DNA from: Pseudomonas sp. FP198
GTDB taxonomy: Bacteria > Pseudomonadota > Gammaproteobacteria > Pseudomonadales > Pseudomonadaceae
Length of the DNA: 64,000 nt
Assembly: GCF_030687895.1 (NCBI RefSeq)
Contig: NZ_CP117452.1
Coordinates: 4,704,501-4,768,500 of the forward strand
Reading direction: 5' to 3'
The notes under the pieces are model-generated. The model saw only the letters and a list, made by a program, of their open reading frames with translations. It was not told the origin of the DNA and did not search any database. Position numbers and translations under genes: made by a program. Of this stretch, positions 43,663-51,694 are shown in pieces (positions within the stretch are counted from its first letter, which is position 1; every line of letters begins with the position of its first letter).

Positions 43663-44055
43663 TTAACGCTTCGAGTACTGCGGACGCTTACGCGCTTTAC
43701 GCAGACCGACTTTCTTACGTTCTACTTCGCGAGCATCGCGAGTTACGAAGCCAGCTTTACGCAGGGCGCTGCGCAGAGTTTCGTCGTAATCCATCAGGGC
43801 GCGAGTGATGCCGTGGCGGATTGCGCCAGCCTGGCCACTTACACCACCACCGATAACGGTGACGTAGATGTCGAACTTCTCGACGGTCTCGGTCAGTTCC
43901 AGCGGCTGACGAACTACCATGCGGGCAGTTTCGCGGCCGAAGAAGTTATCCAGGGAGCGGTTGTTGATGGAGATGTTGCCAGTGCCCGGACGCAGGAAAA
44001 CGCGTGCGGTTGCAGTCTTGCGACGGCCAGTGCCGTAATTTTGAGTCGCCGACAT
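43663..44055 (-). CDS. rpsI: 30S ribosomal protein S9
   Basis: S9, 130 residues, whose C-terminal tail reaches the ribosomal P site and contacts tRNA. The start is [21 protein letters not shown], the middle [15 protein letters not shown] and the basic end [12 protein letters not shown]. It follows rplM by 14 bases in the universal rplM-rpsI pair and is closed by an intrinsic terminator. Confidence 0.98.
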   Translation of the reverse strand: MSATQNYGTGRRKTATARVFLRPGTGNISINNRSLDNFFGRETARMVVRQPLELTETVEKFDIYVTVIGGGVSGQAGAIRHGITRALMDYDETLRSALRKAGFVTRDAREVERKKVGLRKARKRPQYSKR

Positions 44056-44069
44056 AATGAACTATTCCG

Positions 44070-44498
44070 TTAAAACTTCAGTTCTTGGGGCTGCTGAGCA
44101 GTATGAGGGTGAGCAGCGCCCGCATAAACCTTCAGCTTACGATACATGTCGCGACCCAGTGGGTTTTTAGGCAGCATGCCTTTAACCGCGGTCTCGATCA
44201 CGCGCTCAGGGGCTTTGGCGATCAGCTTTTCGAAGTTGATCGACTTGATGCCGCCAGGAAAACCGGAGTGGGAGTAGTACATTTTGTCAGTGGTTTTAGC
44301 GCCAGTAACACGTACTTGCTCGGCATTGATCACGACGATGTAGTCACCGGTGTCAACGTGAGGGGTGTACTCAGGCTTGTGCTTGCCACGCAGACGGCTC
44401 GCGATTTCGGTGGCCAGACGACCCAGGGTCTGACCAGCAGCGTCGACGACAAACCAGTCGCGCTTTACTGTTTCCGGTTTAGCAGTAAAAGTTTTCAT
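44070..44498 (-). CDS. rplM: 50S ribosomal protein L13
   Basis: L13, 142 residues, an early-assembly protein of the large subunit. Signature stretches are [37 protein letters not shown] and [20 protein letters not shown]. In E. coli L13 represses its own operon through the mRNA leader. The leader here, about 35 bases, has a GCCGCC/GGGCGGC-rich stretch that could fold. Confidence 0.98.
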   Translation of the reverse strand: MKTFTAKPETVKRDWFVVDAAGQTLGRLATEIASRLRGKHKPEYTPHVDTGDYIVVINAEQVRVTGAKTTDKMYYSHSGFPGGIKSINFEKLIAKAPERVIETAVKGMLPKNPLGRDMYRKLKVYAGAAHPHTAQQPQELKF

Positions 44499-44539
44499 TC
44501 TTTATAGCCTCAGGGGCCGCCCTGTAAATTAGACGGCGG

Positions 44540-44568
44540 ATCTTACTGAATAGTGCGTACTTTGACAA
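44540..44568 (-). promoter_or_regulatory. Candidate rplM-rpsI promoter
   Basis: On the minus strand TTGTCA (44568-44563) and TAAGAT (44545-44540) are separated by 17 bases, with the start of transcription expected near 44533, about 35 bases before the rplM ATG. Confidence 0.6.
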
Positions 44569-44743
44569 GTCAAAGGCAGCCGGATACAGACGCTTTCGGG
44601 GGCTCGGGTCGGCGCGTCCGTTCAACGGCAAGATTCTTCGGCGGCGGCGCATCACTTCCACTGCAGAAAGAGGTGCGCAATTATGCAGATTGCGAAAAAT
44701 ATTTCAACCTGCTTTTATGATTGTTTTGCCCAAGGAGTCCCCG

Positions 44744-45784
44744 ATGGACTATCGCAAGCTAGGCCGTACCGATCTGAATGTCAGCGCCTTGTGCCTCGGA
44801 ACCATGACCTGGGGCGAGCAGAACAGCGAGGCAGAGGCGTTCGCCCAGATTGAACGCGCCAAGGGTGCCGGGATCAATTTCCTCGACACCGCCGAGATGT
44901 ACCCCGTGCCGCCGAAGGCCGAGACCTACGCCACCACCGAGCGTTATATCGGCAGTTATTTCAAGAGCCGTGGCGACCGCGCCGACTGGATCCTGGCCAG
45001 CAAGATCGCCGGCCCGGGCAATACCATCGACTATATCCGCGACAAGAATCTCAAGCACAACCGCCGCCACATCGTCGAAGCGCTGGACGCCAGCCTCAAG
45101 CGCCTGCAGACCGACTGGATCGACCTGTACCAACTGCACTGGCCGGAGCGCAGCACCAATTTCTTTGGCCAATTGGGCTACACGCACAAGGCCGACGAGG
45201 ATTTCACACCTCTGGAGGAAACCCTCGAAGCCCTGGACGAACAGGTCCGTGCCGGCAAGATCCGCCATATAGGCCTGTCCAACGAGACGCCGTGGGGCAC
45301 CATGAAATTCCTCGCCCTGGCCGAAGCCCGCGGTTGGCCTCGCGCGGTGTCGATCCAGAACCCGTACAACCTGCTCAACCGCAGCTTCGAAATCGGCTTG
45401 GCGGAAATCGCCATTCGCGAGCAATGCGGCCTGCTGGCCTATTCGCCCCTGGCGTTCGGTTTCCTGTCGGGCAAATACGAAAACGGCGCACGGCCCGCCA
45501 AGGGCCGCCTGACGCTGTACAGCCGCTTCATGCGTTACTTCAACCCGCAATCGGAAGCCGCCTGCAGCCGCTATGTGGCACTGGCCCGCGAACACGGCCT
45601 GGACCCGGCGCAGATGGCCCTGGCATTTGTCACCCAGCAGCCGTTCGTGACCAGCAACATCATCGGCGCCACCACGCTGGAGCAACTGGACAGCAACATC
45701 GCCAGCTTCGACCTGAAGCTGTCGGATGAGGTGCTGGCGGGAATCGAGGCGATTCACAAGGACCAGCCGAATCCGGCGCCTTGA
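44744..45784 (+). CDS. NADP(H)-dependent aldo/keto reductase, Tas-like
   Basis: A 346-residue aldo/keto reductase close to E. coli Tas in length and motifs. The N-terminal strand is MDYRKLGRTDLNVSALCLGTMTWG. The catalytic Asp and Tyr occur in NFLDTAEMYPVPPKAET and the Lys in ILASKIAGPG. The conserved His region is QLHWPERSTNFFGQ. I start at ATG 44744 behind AAGGAG rather than at 44690. Tas can complement starvation-tyrosine auxotrophy in E. coli, but its natural substrate is unclear. It is a single gene, divergent from rplM. Confidence 0.9.
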   Translation: MDYRKLGRTDLNVSALCLGTMTWGEQNSEAEAFAQIERAKGAGINFLDTAEMYPVPPKAETYATTERYIGSYFKSRGDRADWILASKIAGPGNTIDYIRDKNLKHNRRHIVEALDASLKRLQTDWIDLYQLHWPERSTNFFGQLGYTHKADEDFTPLEETLEALDEQVRAGKIRHIGLSNETPWGTMKFLALAEARGWPRAVSIQNPYNLLNRSFEIGLAEIAIREQCGLLAYSPLAFGFLSGKYENGARPAKGRLTLYSRFMRYFNPQSEAACSRYVALAREHGLDPAQMALAFVTQQPFVTSNIIGATTLEQLDSNIASFDLKLSDEVLAGIEAIHKDQPNPAP

Positions 45785-45800
45785 TTGATTCATAGGCCCC

Positions 45801-45893
45801 TTCGCGAGCAGGCTCGCTCCCACACTGGCTTTTTGTCTGACCGCCACGTTGCGATCGACACAAAACCCATGTGGGAGCGAGCCTGCTCGCGAA
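45801..45893. repeat. REP pair (REPIN-like), GCGAGCAGGCTCGC family
   Basis: Inverted 24-base REPs at 45801-45824 and 45870-45893 lie between the converging aldo/keto reductase and acyl-CoA dehydrogenase genes. Here the copies face outward, opposite to the pair at 53-141. Confidence 0.85.
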
Positions 45894-45918
45894 AGCGATC
45901 TGACATCCAGCGCAATAA

Positions 45919-47055
45919 TCAAAGCGACCGCGCAATAATCTCCTTCATGATTTCGTTGGTCCCCGCATAGATTCGCTGCACCCGCGCATCAGCCCACGCC
46001 CGGGCGATCGGATATTCCCACATGAAACCGTAGCCGCCATGCAGCTGCACGCATTCATCGAGCACCTTGCATTGCAGGTCGGTGCCCCAGTACTTGGCCA
46101 TCGCCGCCGTCGGTACATCGAGCTTGCCCTGCAGATGAAGCTCCAGGCAGCGGTCGACGAAGACCCGGCCGATCTGGATCTCGGTGGCCATTTCCGCCAG
46201 TTTGAAGCGGGTGTTCTGGAAATCCGCGATGGATTTGCCGAACGCCTTGCGGTCACGGGTGTAATCCAGCGTCCATTGCAGCGCCGCTTCGGCCGAGGCC
46301 AGGCCACCGATGGCGACGGTCAGGCGCTCCTGAGGCAGTTCCTGCATCAGGTAGGCGAAGCCCATTCCGGCCTGGCCCAGCAGATTTTCCTTCGGCACGC
46401 GGACATCCTGGAAGAACAGCTCCGACGTGTCCTGGGCCTTCATTCCGACTTTCTCCAGGCGCTTGCCCTTTTCAAAGCCCGGCGTGCCCGCCTCCACCAG
46501 GAACAGACTGGTGCCTTTGGCCCCCGCCTTCGGGTCGGTCTTGGCGACGACAATGACCAGGTCGGCCAGGAAGCCATTGGTAATGAAGGTCTTGGAACCG
46601 TTGATCACGTATTCATCGCCGTCGAGCACTGCGGTGGTCTTCACGCCTTGCAGGTCGGAACCGGCACCCGGCTCGGTCATGGCGATGGCCGTGACCATTT
46701 CGCCGGACACCAGTTTCGGCAGGTATTTGTGCTTCAACGCTTCGCTGCCGTAATGGAGGATGTACGGCGCGACGATATCGGAGTGCAACGAGAAACCGAT
46801 CCCGGTCAGCCCCAGGCGGCCGATTTCCTCGATCACCACCGTGCTGTAGAGAAAATCCGCCTCCAGTCCGCCGTAGGCCTCCGGCAGGTGCGAGCACAGC
46901 ATCCCCGCCTCCCCGGCTTTGTTCCAGAGCTGGCGATCGATGTGCCCCTGTTTTTCCCACTGGCTGTGGTACGGCACGGCTTCTTTCTCAAGGAAGGATC
47001 GTACGGTGTCGCGAAACAACTCGTGCTCGGGGCTGAACAGGGCTCTGGGGATCAT
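45919..47055 (-). CDS. Acyl-CoA dehydrogenase (long-chain/isovaleryl type)
   Basis: A 378-residue FAD enzyme oxidising an acyl-CoA to the 2-enoyl-CoA. The substrate/FAD motifs are AMTEPGAGSDLQG, VINGSKTFITNG, RKAFGKSIADFQ and CVQLHGGYGFMWEYPIARAW. The usual medium-chain catalytic Glu is Ala here (IYAGTNEIM). The likely base is instead the Glu in PQERLTVA, the arrangement of isovaleryl-CoA and long-chain dehydrogenases. I start at ATG 47055 (MIPRALFSPEHELFRDT); longer frames cross the divergent promoter. It is divergent from a GlxA-type regulator. The substrate is unknown. Confidence 0.88.
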   Translation of the reverse strand: MIPRALFSPEHELFRDTVRSFLEKEAVPYHSQWEKQGHIDRQLWNKAGEAGMLCSHLPEAYGGLEADFLYSTVVIEEIGRLGLTGIGFSLHSDIVAPYILHYGSEALKHKYLPKLVSGEMVTAIAMTEPGAGSDLQGVKTTAVLDGDEYVINGSKTFITNGFLADLVIVVAKTDPKAGAKGTSLFLVEAGTPGFEKGKRLEKVGMKAQDTSELFFQDVRVPKENLLGQAGMGFAYLMQELPQERLTVAIGGLASAEAALQWTLDYTRDRKAFGKSIADFQNTRFKLAEMATEIQIGRVFVDRCLELHLQGKLDVPTAAMAKYWGTDLQCKVLDECVQLHGGYGFMWEYPIARAWADARVQRIYAGTNEIMKEIIARSL

Positions 47056-47200
47056 GGCGCACCTTTGGTTATTGTTGGACGTGGTTATCCGACAGAGCCT
47101 AAGCCTGCGGCGTACGACAGGACACTGGACACATCCGACAAAAAATAAGACGATCCAGCCGTCTGGTGACCACTTTCCCCTATAAAAATAAAGATGAGTT

Positions 47201-48196
47201 ATGTCCATGCACGCCTCCACGCCCTTGCGGCGCGTCAGCATCCTGGCAGTCGACCGGGTTTTCGCTTCCACCCTCATGCAAGCCAAGGATTTTTTCCACC
47301 TGGCCAGCCTGCGCTACGGCAAACAGCTTGGCCACGGCCTGACCCCAGCGTTCGAAACCCGGCTGGTCAGCCCTGACGGCAAGCCAGTCAACAGCTTCAG
47401 CGATGTGCTCATGCCGGTGGACGGTGGCCTCGAAAATACCGATGTGATCATCCTGCCGGCGTTCTGGGATGACTTCGCCACGCTCTGCCAACGTTATCCC
47501 CAGGTCCTGCCCTGGCTGCGCGAACAACACGCTCGCGGCGCGGTGCTCTGCGGCGAAGCCACCGGAGTATTCTGGCTGGCCGAGGCCGGGCTGCTCGATG
47601 GCAAGGAAGCCACCACCTACTGGCGCTTCTTCAATGCCTTCAAGGAGCGTTTCCCTCAGGTGCACCTGAACCAGGACAAGCACCTGACCGACGCTGACAA
47701 CCTGTTCTGCGCCGGCGGCACCACCTCGGCCTGCGACCTTTACATCTACTTGATCGAACGCTTCTGCGGCGCCAACGTCGCCCAGGCCGTGGCGCGGGAC
47801 ATCCTGTATGAAGTGCAACGCAACTATTCGCCGGGACGCATCGGCTTTGGCGGGCAGAAACTGCATCAGGACGTGATCATCCTGCAGATCCAGCAATGGC
47901 TGGAGGAGCATTTCGCCGACAAGTTCCGCTTCGAGGACGTCGCCCGCGAGCACGGCATGAGCATCCGCAATTTCATGCGCCGCTTCCAGACCGCCACCGG
48001 CGACAAGCCCTTGCACTACCTGCAACGCCTGCGGATAGAAACCGCCAAGGGCCTGCTGTCCGGCAGCCGCAAGAGCATCAAGACGATCAGTTACGAAGTC
48101 GGCTACGACGACGCGAGCTTTTTCGCACGACTGTTCCGGCAACACACCGACCTGTCTCCGAACCAGTACCGGCAGCAATTCCAGCAGGCGGCGTGA
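47201..48196 (+). CDS. GlxA/AraC-family regulator with DJ-1/PfpI-like domain
   Basis: A 331-residue regulator. The N-terminal DJ-1/PfpI-like domain (about 10-190) has the elbow region VLCGEATGVFWLAEAGLLDG. The C-terminal AraC domain (about 225-325) has two helix-turn-helix motifs: RFEDVAREHGMSIRNFMRRF, then IKTISYEVGYDDASFFARLFR. It is divergent from the acyl-CoA dehydrogenase, separated by 145 bases, and probably controls it. Relatives often sense amino-acid-derived or quaternary-amine metabolites. A second in-frame ATG six bases later (MHASTPLRR) is an equal candidate start. Confidence 0.85.
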   Translation: MSMHASTPLRRVSILAVDRVFASTLMQAKDFFHLASLRYGKQLGHGLTPAFETRLVSPDGKPVNSFSDVLMPVDGGLENTDVIILPAFWDDFATLCQRYPQVLPWLREQHARGAVLCGEATGVFWLAEAGLLDGKEATTYWRFFNAFKERFPQVHLNQDKHLTDADNLFCAGGTTSACDLYIYLIERFCGANVAQAVARDILYEVQRNYSPGRIGFGGQKLHQDVIILQIQQWLEEHFADKFRFEDVAREHGMSIRNFMRRFQTATGDKPLHYLQRLRIETAKGLLSGSRKSIKTISYEVGYDDASFFARLFRQHTDLSPNQYRQQFQQAA

Positions 48197-48221
48197 GCCC
48201 GACGCTGAACGCTAATTCCAT

Positions 48222-48311
48222 TGTGGGAGCGAGCCTGCTCGCGAAGACGATGTGTCAGCTTGCATGGTTGCTGAACATGCTCGCCTCTTCGCGAGCAGGC
48301 TCGCTTCTACC
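48222..48311. repeat. REP pair, one copy degenerate
   Basis: A full REP at 48222-48245 faces an inverted copy at 48288-48311 whose outer end has changed (TCGCTTCTAC in place of TCGCTCCCAC). It is in the gap between the GlxA-like regulator and the nitrilase gene. Confidence 0.8.
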
Positions 48312-48447
48312 GTTGATTTCCGCTCATTCATCTTGGGAGATGCCCTACAAACCACACGGAAACGGCTGACTTACGCTCCACGCCCGTTTCGCCTCTTATA
48401 AACACGCCATTAAACAGCGTGAATAAAAATAAAAAGAGGTTTCTTGA

Positions 48448-49335
48448 ATGAGCGAGCCAACCAGTCCTGTCCGCGTAGCGGTTGTGCAATTCGACCCTCA
48501 GGTCGGCGTAAGGAATCATGAGCAGAACCTGCATCACAGCCTTGCGCTGGCGTTGGAGGCGGTAAACGGCGGAGCGAATCTCATCGTTCTGCCCGAGCTG
48601 TCAAATACCGGCTATTTCTTCAGCAACCGACAGGATGCGTTCGAACACTCCGAATTGGTCCCCAACGGGCCAAGCGTGCAAGCCTGGAAGGACTTCGCGC
48701 GCCAGCACAAGATTTACCTGGTGGCCGGCTTGACGGAGCGCGAGGGCATGCGGCTTTTCAACACCGGTGTTCTGTTGGGGCCAGACGGTTTTATTGGCAA
48801 GTACCGAAAAGCCCATTTGTGGAACCTGGAGAAACTCTGGTTCACACCAGGAGACCTGGGTTTTCCAGTGTTCGAAACCCCGATAGGCCGCATCGGAATG
48901 CTGATCTGCTGGGACATCTGGTTTCCGGAAGTGCCGCGAATCCTGACCCAGCAAGGCGCGGACATCATCTGCAGCCTGAACAACTGGGTCTGGACGCCCC
49001 CGCCGCTGTTTGATGACGCAGGCAAGTGCATGGCGTCATACCTGACCATGACGGCGGCACACGTCAATAACGTGTTCATTGCAGCGGCAAGCCGCATCGG
49101 CGAAGAACGCGGTGCCCGCTATCTGGGCTGTTCTCTGATCGCCGGCACCAACGGTTGGCCGATTGGCGCGGTGGCCTCCGCCGACCAGCAGGAAGTGCTG
49201 TTCGCCGACATCGACCTGACCAGTTCCCGTAGCGCCGCCATCTGGAACAACCTGAACGACCTGCACCGTGATCGGCGTTCGGATCTCTACGATCCGATGC
49301 TTGGTTATACCCAGCACCCTCTCCTGCCGCGCTGA
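48448..49335 (+). CDS. Nitrilase-superfamily carbon-nitrogen hydrolase
   Basis: A 295-residue hydrolase with the Glu-Lys-Cys triad: Glu50 in VLPELSNTG, Lys121 in KYRKAHLWN and Cys154 in LICWDIWFPE. The fold and length suit an amidase, carbamoylase or omega-amidase branch more than a true nitrilase; I cannot name the substrate. A good AAAGAGG site lies upstream. It heads an operon with a duplicated membrane protein (13 bases later) and an asparaginase. It has no signal peptide, so it acts in the cytosol, perhaps on an amide brought in by the membrane protein. Confidence 0.85.
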   Translation: MSEPTSPVRVAVVQFDPQVGVRNHEQNLHHSLALALEAVNGGANLIVLPELSNTGYFFSNRQDAFEHSELVPNGPSVQAWKDFARQHKIYLVAGLTEREGMRLFNTGVLLGPDGFIGKYRKAHLWNLEKLWFTPGDLGFPVFETPIGRIGMLICWDIWFPEVPRILTQQGADIICSLNNWVWTPPPLFDDAGKCMASYLTMTAAHVNNVFIAAASRIGEERGARYLGCSLIAGTNGWPIGAVASADQQEVLFADIDLTSSRSAAIWNNLNDLHRDRRSDLYDPMLGYTQHPLLPR

Positions 49336-49348
49336 GGGGGCTTATCCT

Positions 49349-50542
49349 ATGGAATCCATAAACGAAAAACGCCAACGCCGGTATACCGCTCGGTCATCGC
49401 TGGATCTTGCAGTGATCCTGTTGATGCTCGGCGCGCTGTCGCTGATCTGGCTTTCTTTCATGAGCCTCGCCTCCTGGCCCGACTACGGCCACATGGTGTC
49501 GAATTTGCCACAGCCAACCTCATGGCTACGCTGGGTGGTGGGAGACATCAGCGAAGTCGCCTTTTATAAGCATGAATTTGCGTCCATCGGACTGCTGGCG
49601 GGTGCCTACCTGGCATACCGGGCCAATGAAACGGGAAAGGCCTGGCAAGGATTTCCAATCTGCTACGGCAGCGGCCTGTGGCCGTGGGTCGTCGCCAGCT
49701 CGCTGCTTGGGCTCTTGCTCAGCAACCTGTTATGGGGCTGGACCGTGACGGCCACCGCCTGGCAACCGACCTTTGCCGCATTTGTTTCATTGCCGGCGGC
49801 GATGGTGCTGATGTTTGGCGGTGGCTGGAAAGTGGCGATCAACGGCGCAGTCATGGGTGCACTGCTGGTTACGCCGGCGTGCTTGTTGCTGGTCAACTAC
49901 GTCTGCAATCCTCTGGGTTTGCCGGCAGTGATCGGCAACGTCTCGGGGATGGCTGTCGCCAGCGTCATGGCATTTCTGCTCTGCCGTTATGTGCCAAGCC
50001 TGGTGAGTTCGCAGGCGACCATGGAACCGTCCGATACGCCATCAAGGCCCACGCCCAGCCGTGCACCCGACTACGGTGTCGTCTGGAGCTTGCGCCGAGT
50101 CCTGGCGGATTTTTCCGAAGCGCCATTCTTCGGCAATGAATGGGCGAGCCTTGGACTGATATCGGGCGCCTTGCTGGCTTATGCCTTGAACCCGATGAGC
50201 CCGGTCTACGGCTCGGGCTTGCTGCCGCAACTGATCGCTGCACAAGCGTTGACCTCGGCCTTGGGCGTGATGATCTGGCGTCGACAGTGGCGGTTACGGG
50301 GATGGTATCCCACCTATATCCCGCTGGTATCGGTCGTGCCTGCCGCGGTTCTGACCTACGGCGGCAGTTGGCCGGTGATTGTCTCCAGCGCCTTGCTGGG
50401 CGCACTTGTGGCGCCACCGCTGGCGTGTGCGATCGCCAAGAGACTGCCCACTGACATGCACGGTTTCATTGCGAATGTCCTGTCCATGGCCATCAGTACC
50501 TTGCTCATCATTCCGGTCATCGGTCACCTGATAGCCAACTGA
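49349..50542 (+). CDS. Uncharacterised membrane protein with duplicated halves
   Basis: A 397-residue polytopic membrane protein that I do not recognise. It has about ten hydrophobic segments in two similar halves of roughly 165 residues. Each half has an acidic amphipathic lead-in (GDISEVAFYKHEFASIGLLAG; ADFSEAPFFGNEWASLGLISG) and a YGSGLWP or YGSGLLP turn. Each then has a long hydrophobic run with MFGGGWKVAINGAVMGALL or TYGGSWPVIVSSALLGAL. The layout suggests a transporter or channel. Position between two amide hydrolases suggests uptake of their substrate. I chose ATG 49349 (MESINEKRQRRYTAR), 13 bases after the nitrilase stop. Confidence 0.75.
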   Translation: MESINEKRQRRYTARSSLDLAVILLMLGALSLIWLSFMSLASWPDYGHMVSNLPQPTSWLRWVVGDISEVAFYKHEFASIGLLAGAYLAYRANETGKAWQGFPICYGSGLWPWVVASSLLGLLLSNLLWGWTVTATAWQPTFAAFVSLPAAMVLMFGGGWKVAINGAVMGALLVTPACLLLVNYVCNPLGLPAVIGNVSGMAVASVMAFLLCRYVPSLVSSQATMEPSDTPSRPTPSRAPDYGVVWSLRRVLADFSEAPFFGNEWASLGLISGALLAYALNPMSPVYGSGLLPQLIAAQALTSALGVMIWRRQWRLRGWYPTYIPLVSVVPAAVLTYGGSWPVIVSSALLGALVAPPLACAIAKRLPTDMHGFIANVLSMAISTLLIIPVIGHLIAN

Positions 50543-50616
50543 GCCGTCCACTTCCACGGCTGCATCTCGACCGGTAGGCGGTTGCAGCCATTTATTGCAA
50601 ACAAGCGAGGTATCAC

Positions 50617-51603
50617 ATGGACTTGCCCAACCTGAGCATCGCTTCACTCGGCGGCACCGTGAGCATGCAGGCCCGGGTCTTCGGAGAAGGAGTGGTCCCG
50701 GCCGTCAGCGGCGCAACCCTGCTGGCTTCGGTACCGGAGTTGAGAACCCTGGCCCGCGTCACCGTCGAAACACTTCGGCTGTTGCCCAGCGCCTCATTGA
50801 GCTTCGAGCATTTATTGAGCGCGCTGCGCTGGGCGAACGCTCAGATCGAGCAAGGTGCGGTGGCGGTTGTCCTCACTCAGGGCACCGACACGCTGGAGGA
50901 ATCCGCCGCATTTTTCGATCTCCTGTGGGACCACGACGAACCCCTGGTGCTTACTGGAGCGATGCGTTCCGCAGCCCAGACAGGCGCCGACGGACCGGGC
51001 AATCTGCTGGATGCCTGCCAGGTCGGCTTGGCCGAGAACAGCTGGCGACGTGGCGTTCAGGTGGTCATGAACGGGCAGGTTCATTCGGCGCAGGCGGTTC
51101 GCAAAACCGATTCGATGGCACTGCAGGCTTTTTCTTCGCCCGCCGTAGGCCCGGCAGGCTTGTTACTGGAGGGTGAGGTTCACTATTTCCACCCTCCACG
51201 CGAACGTCACATCTTGCCGTTGCCACAGCGCTCGACGCACAAGGTTGCGCTGTTACAAGCGTCGCTGTCTGCCGACAGCCTGCTGCTGGAGAACGTTCTC
51301 GCGCTGGGTTACGACGGGCTGGTGATCGCCGGTTTCGGTGCTGGACACGTTTCTGAAACCTGGGCTGAAAAAATTGACGCCATTGCCAGAAAAATCCCGG
51401 TGATTGTTGCGACCCGCTGCGACTCCGGCTCAACGGCTCGCTCGACTTACGGCTTCAAGGGCGGCGAGATGGATCTGGTTAAAAGAGGCGCTTCGATGGC
51501 CGGTTTTGTCTGCCCACGCAAATCGAGGATCCTCTTGTGGCTGCTGATCGGTTGCCAGCGACAAGATGACTTGGCTCGCTATCTGAGGCTTCTGCAGTAT
51601 TGA
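50617..51603 (+). CDS. L-asparaginase family protein
   Basis: A 328-residue asparaginase/glutaminase-fold amidohydrolase. The first catalytic Thr is Thr14 in ASLGGTVSM. The second set is TQGTDTLEESA (Thr89, Asp90), and the conserved block VLTGAMRSAAQTGADGPGNLLDA follows. The C-terminal domain has VIAGFGAGHVSE. There is no signal peptide, unlike periplasmic type II enzymes, so it should be cytosolic. It hydrolyses Asn or a related amide. It is the third gene after the nitrilase and membrane protein, with a 74-base gap that could hold a separate signal. GGTVS replaces the usual GGTI(A/S). Confidence 0.85.
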   Translation: MDLPNLSIASLGGTVSMQARVFGEGVVPAVSGATLLASVPELRTLARVTVETLRLLPSASLSFEHLLSALRWANAQIEQGAVAVVLTQGTDTLEESAAFFDLLWDHDEPLVLTGAMRSAAQTGADGPGNLLDACQVGLAENSWRRGVQVVMNGQVHSAQAVRKTDSMALQAFSSPAVGPAGLLLEGEVHYFHPPRERHILPLPQRSTHKVALLQASLSADSLLLENVLALGYDGLVIAGFGAGHVSETWAEKIDAIARKIPVIVATRCDSGSTARSTYGFKGGEMDLVKRGASMAGFVCPRKSRILLWLLIGCQRQDDLARYLRLLQY

Positions 51604-51629
51604 GGGTTGCCTGGACCGGATCGGCGGGG

Positions 51630-51673
51630 GGCTGCTGCGCAGCCCAGCGGGAGCAAGCTCCCTCGCCACGGGT
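51630..51673. repeat. REP element, GGGAGCAAGCTCCC family
   Basis: A GGGCTGCTGCGCAGCCC hairpin and GCGGGAGCAAGCTCCCTCGCC form one unit between the converging asparaginase and zapE stops. It is the same family as the copies at 3413-3531 and 59276-59390. Confidence 0.75.
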
Positions 51674-51694
51674 TTTGTGCTGCGGTTGTATTAC

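Noticed and set aside
45785..45918. CRISPR-like spacing of repeated 24-base units
   Set aside because: Only two inverted copies per site, no direct-repeat array and no cas genes; these are REP pairs.
51604..51694. Possible tRNA or small RNA in the asparaginase-zapE gap
   Set aside because: The strong hairpin is fully explained by the REP family; no cloverleaf or promoter is seen.
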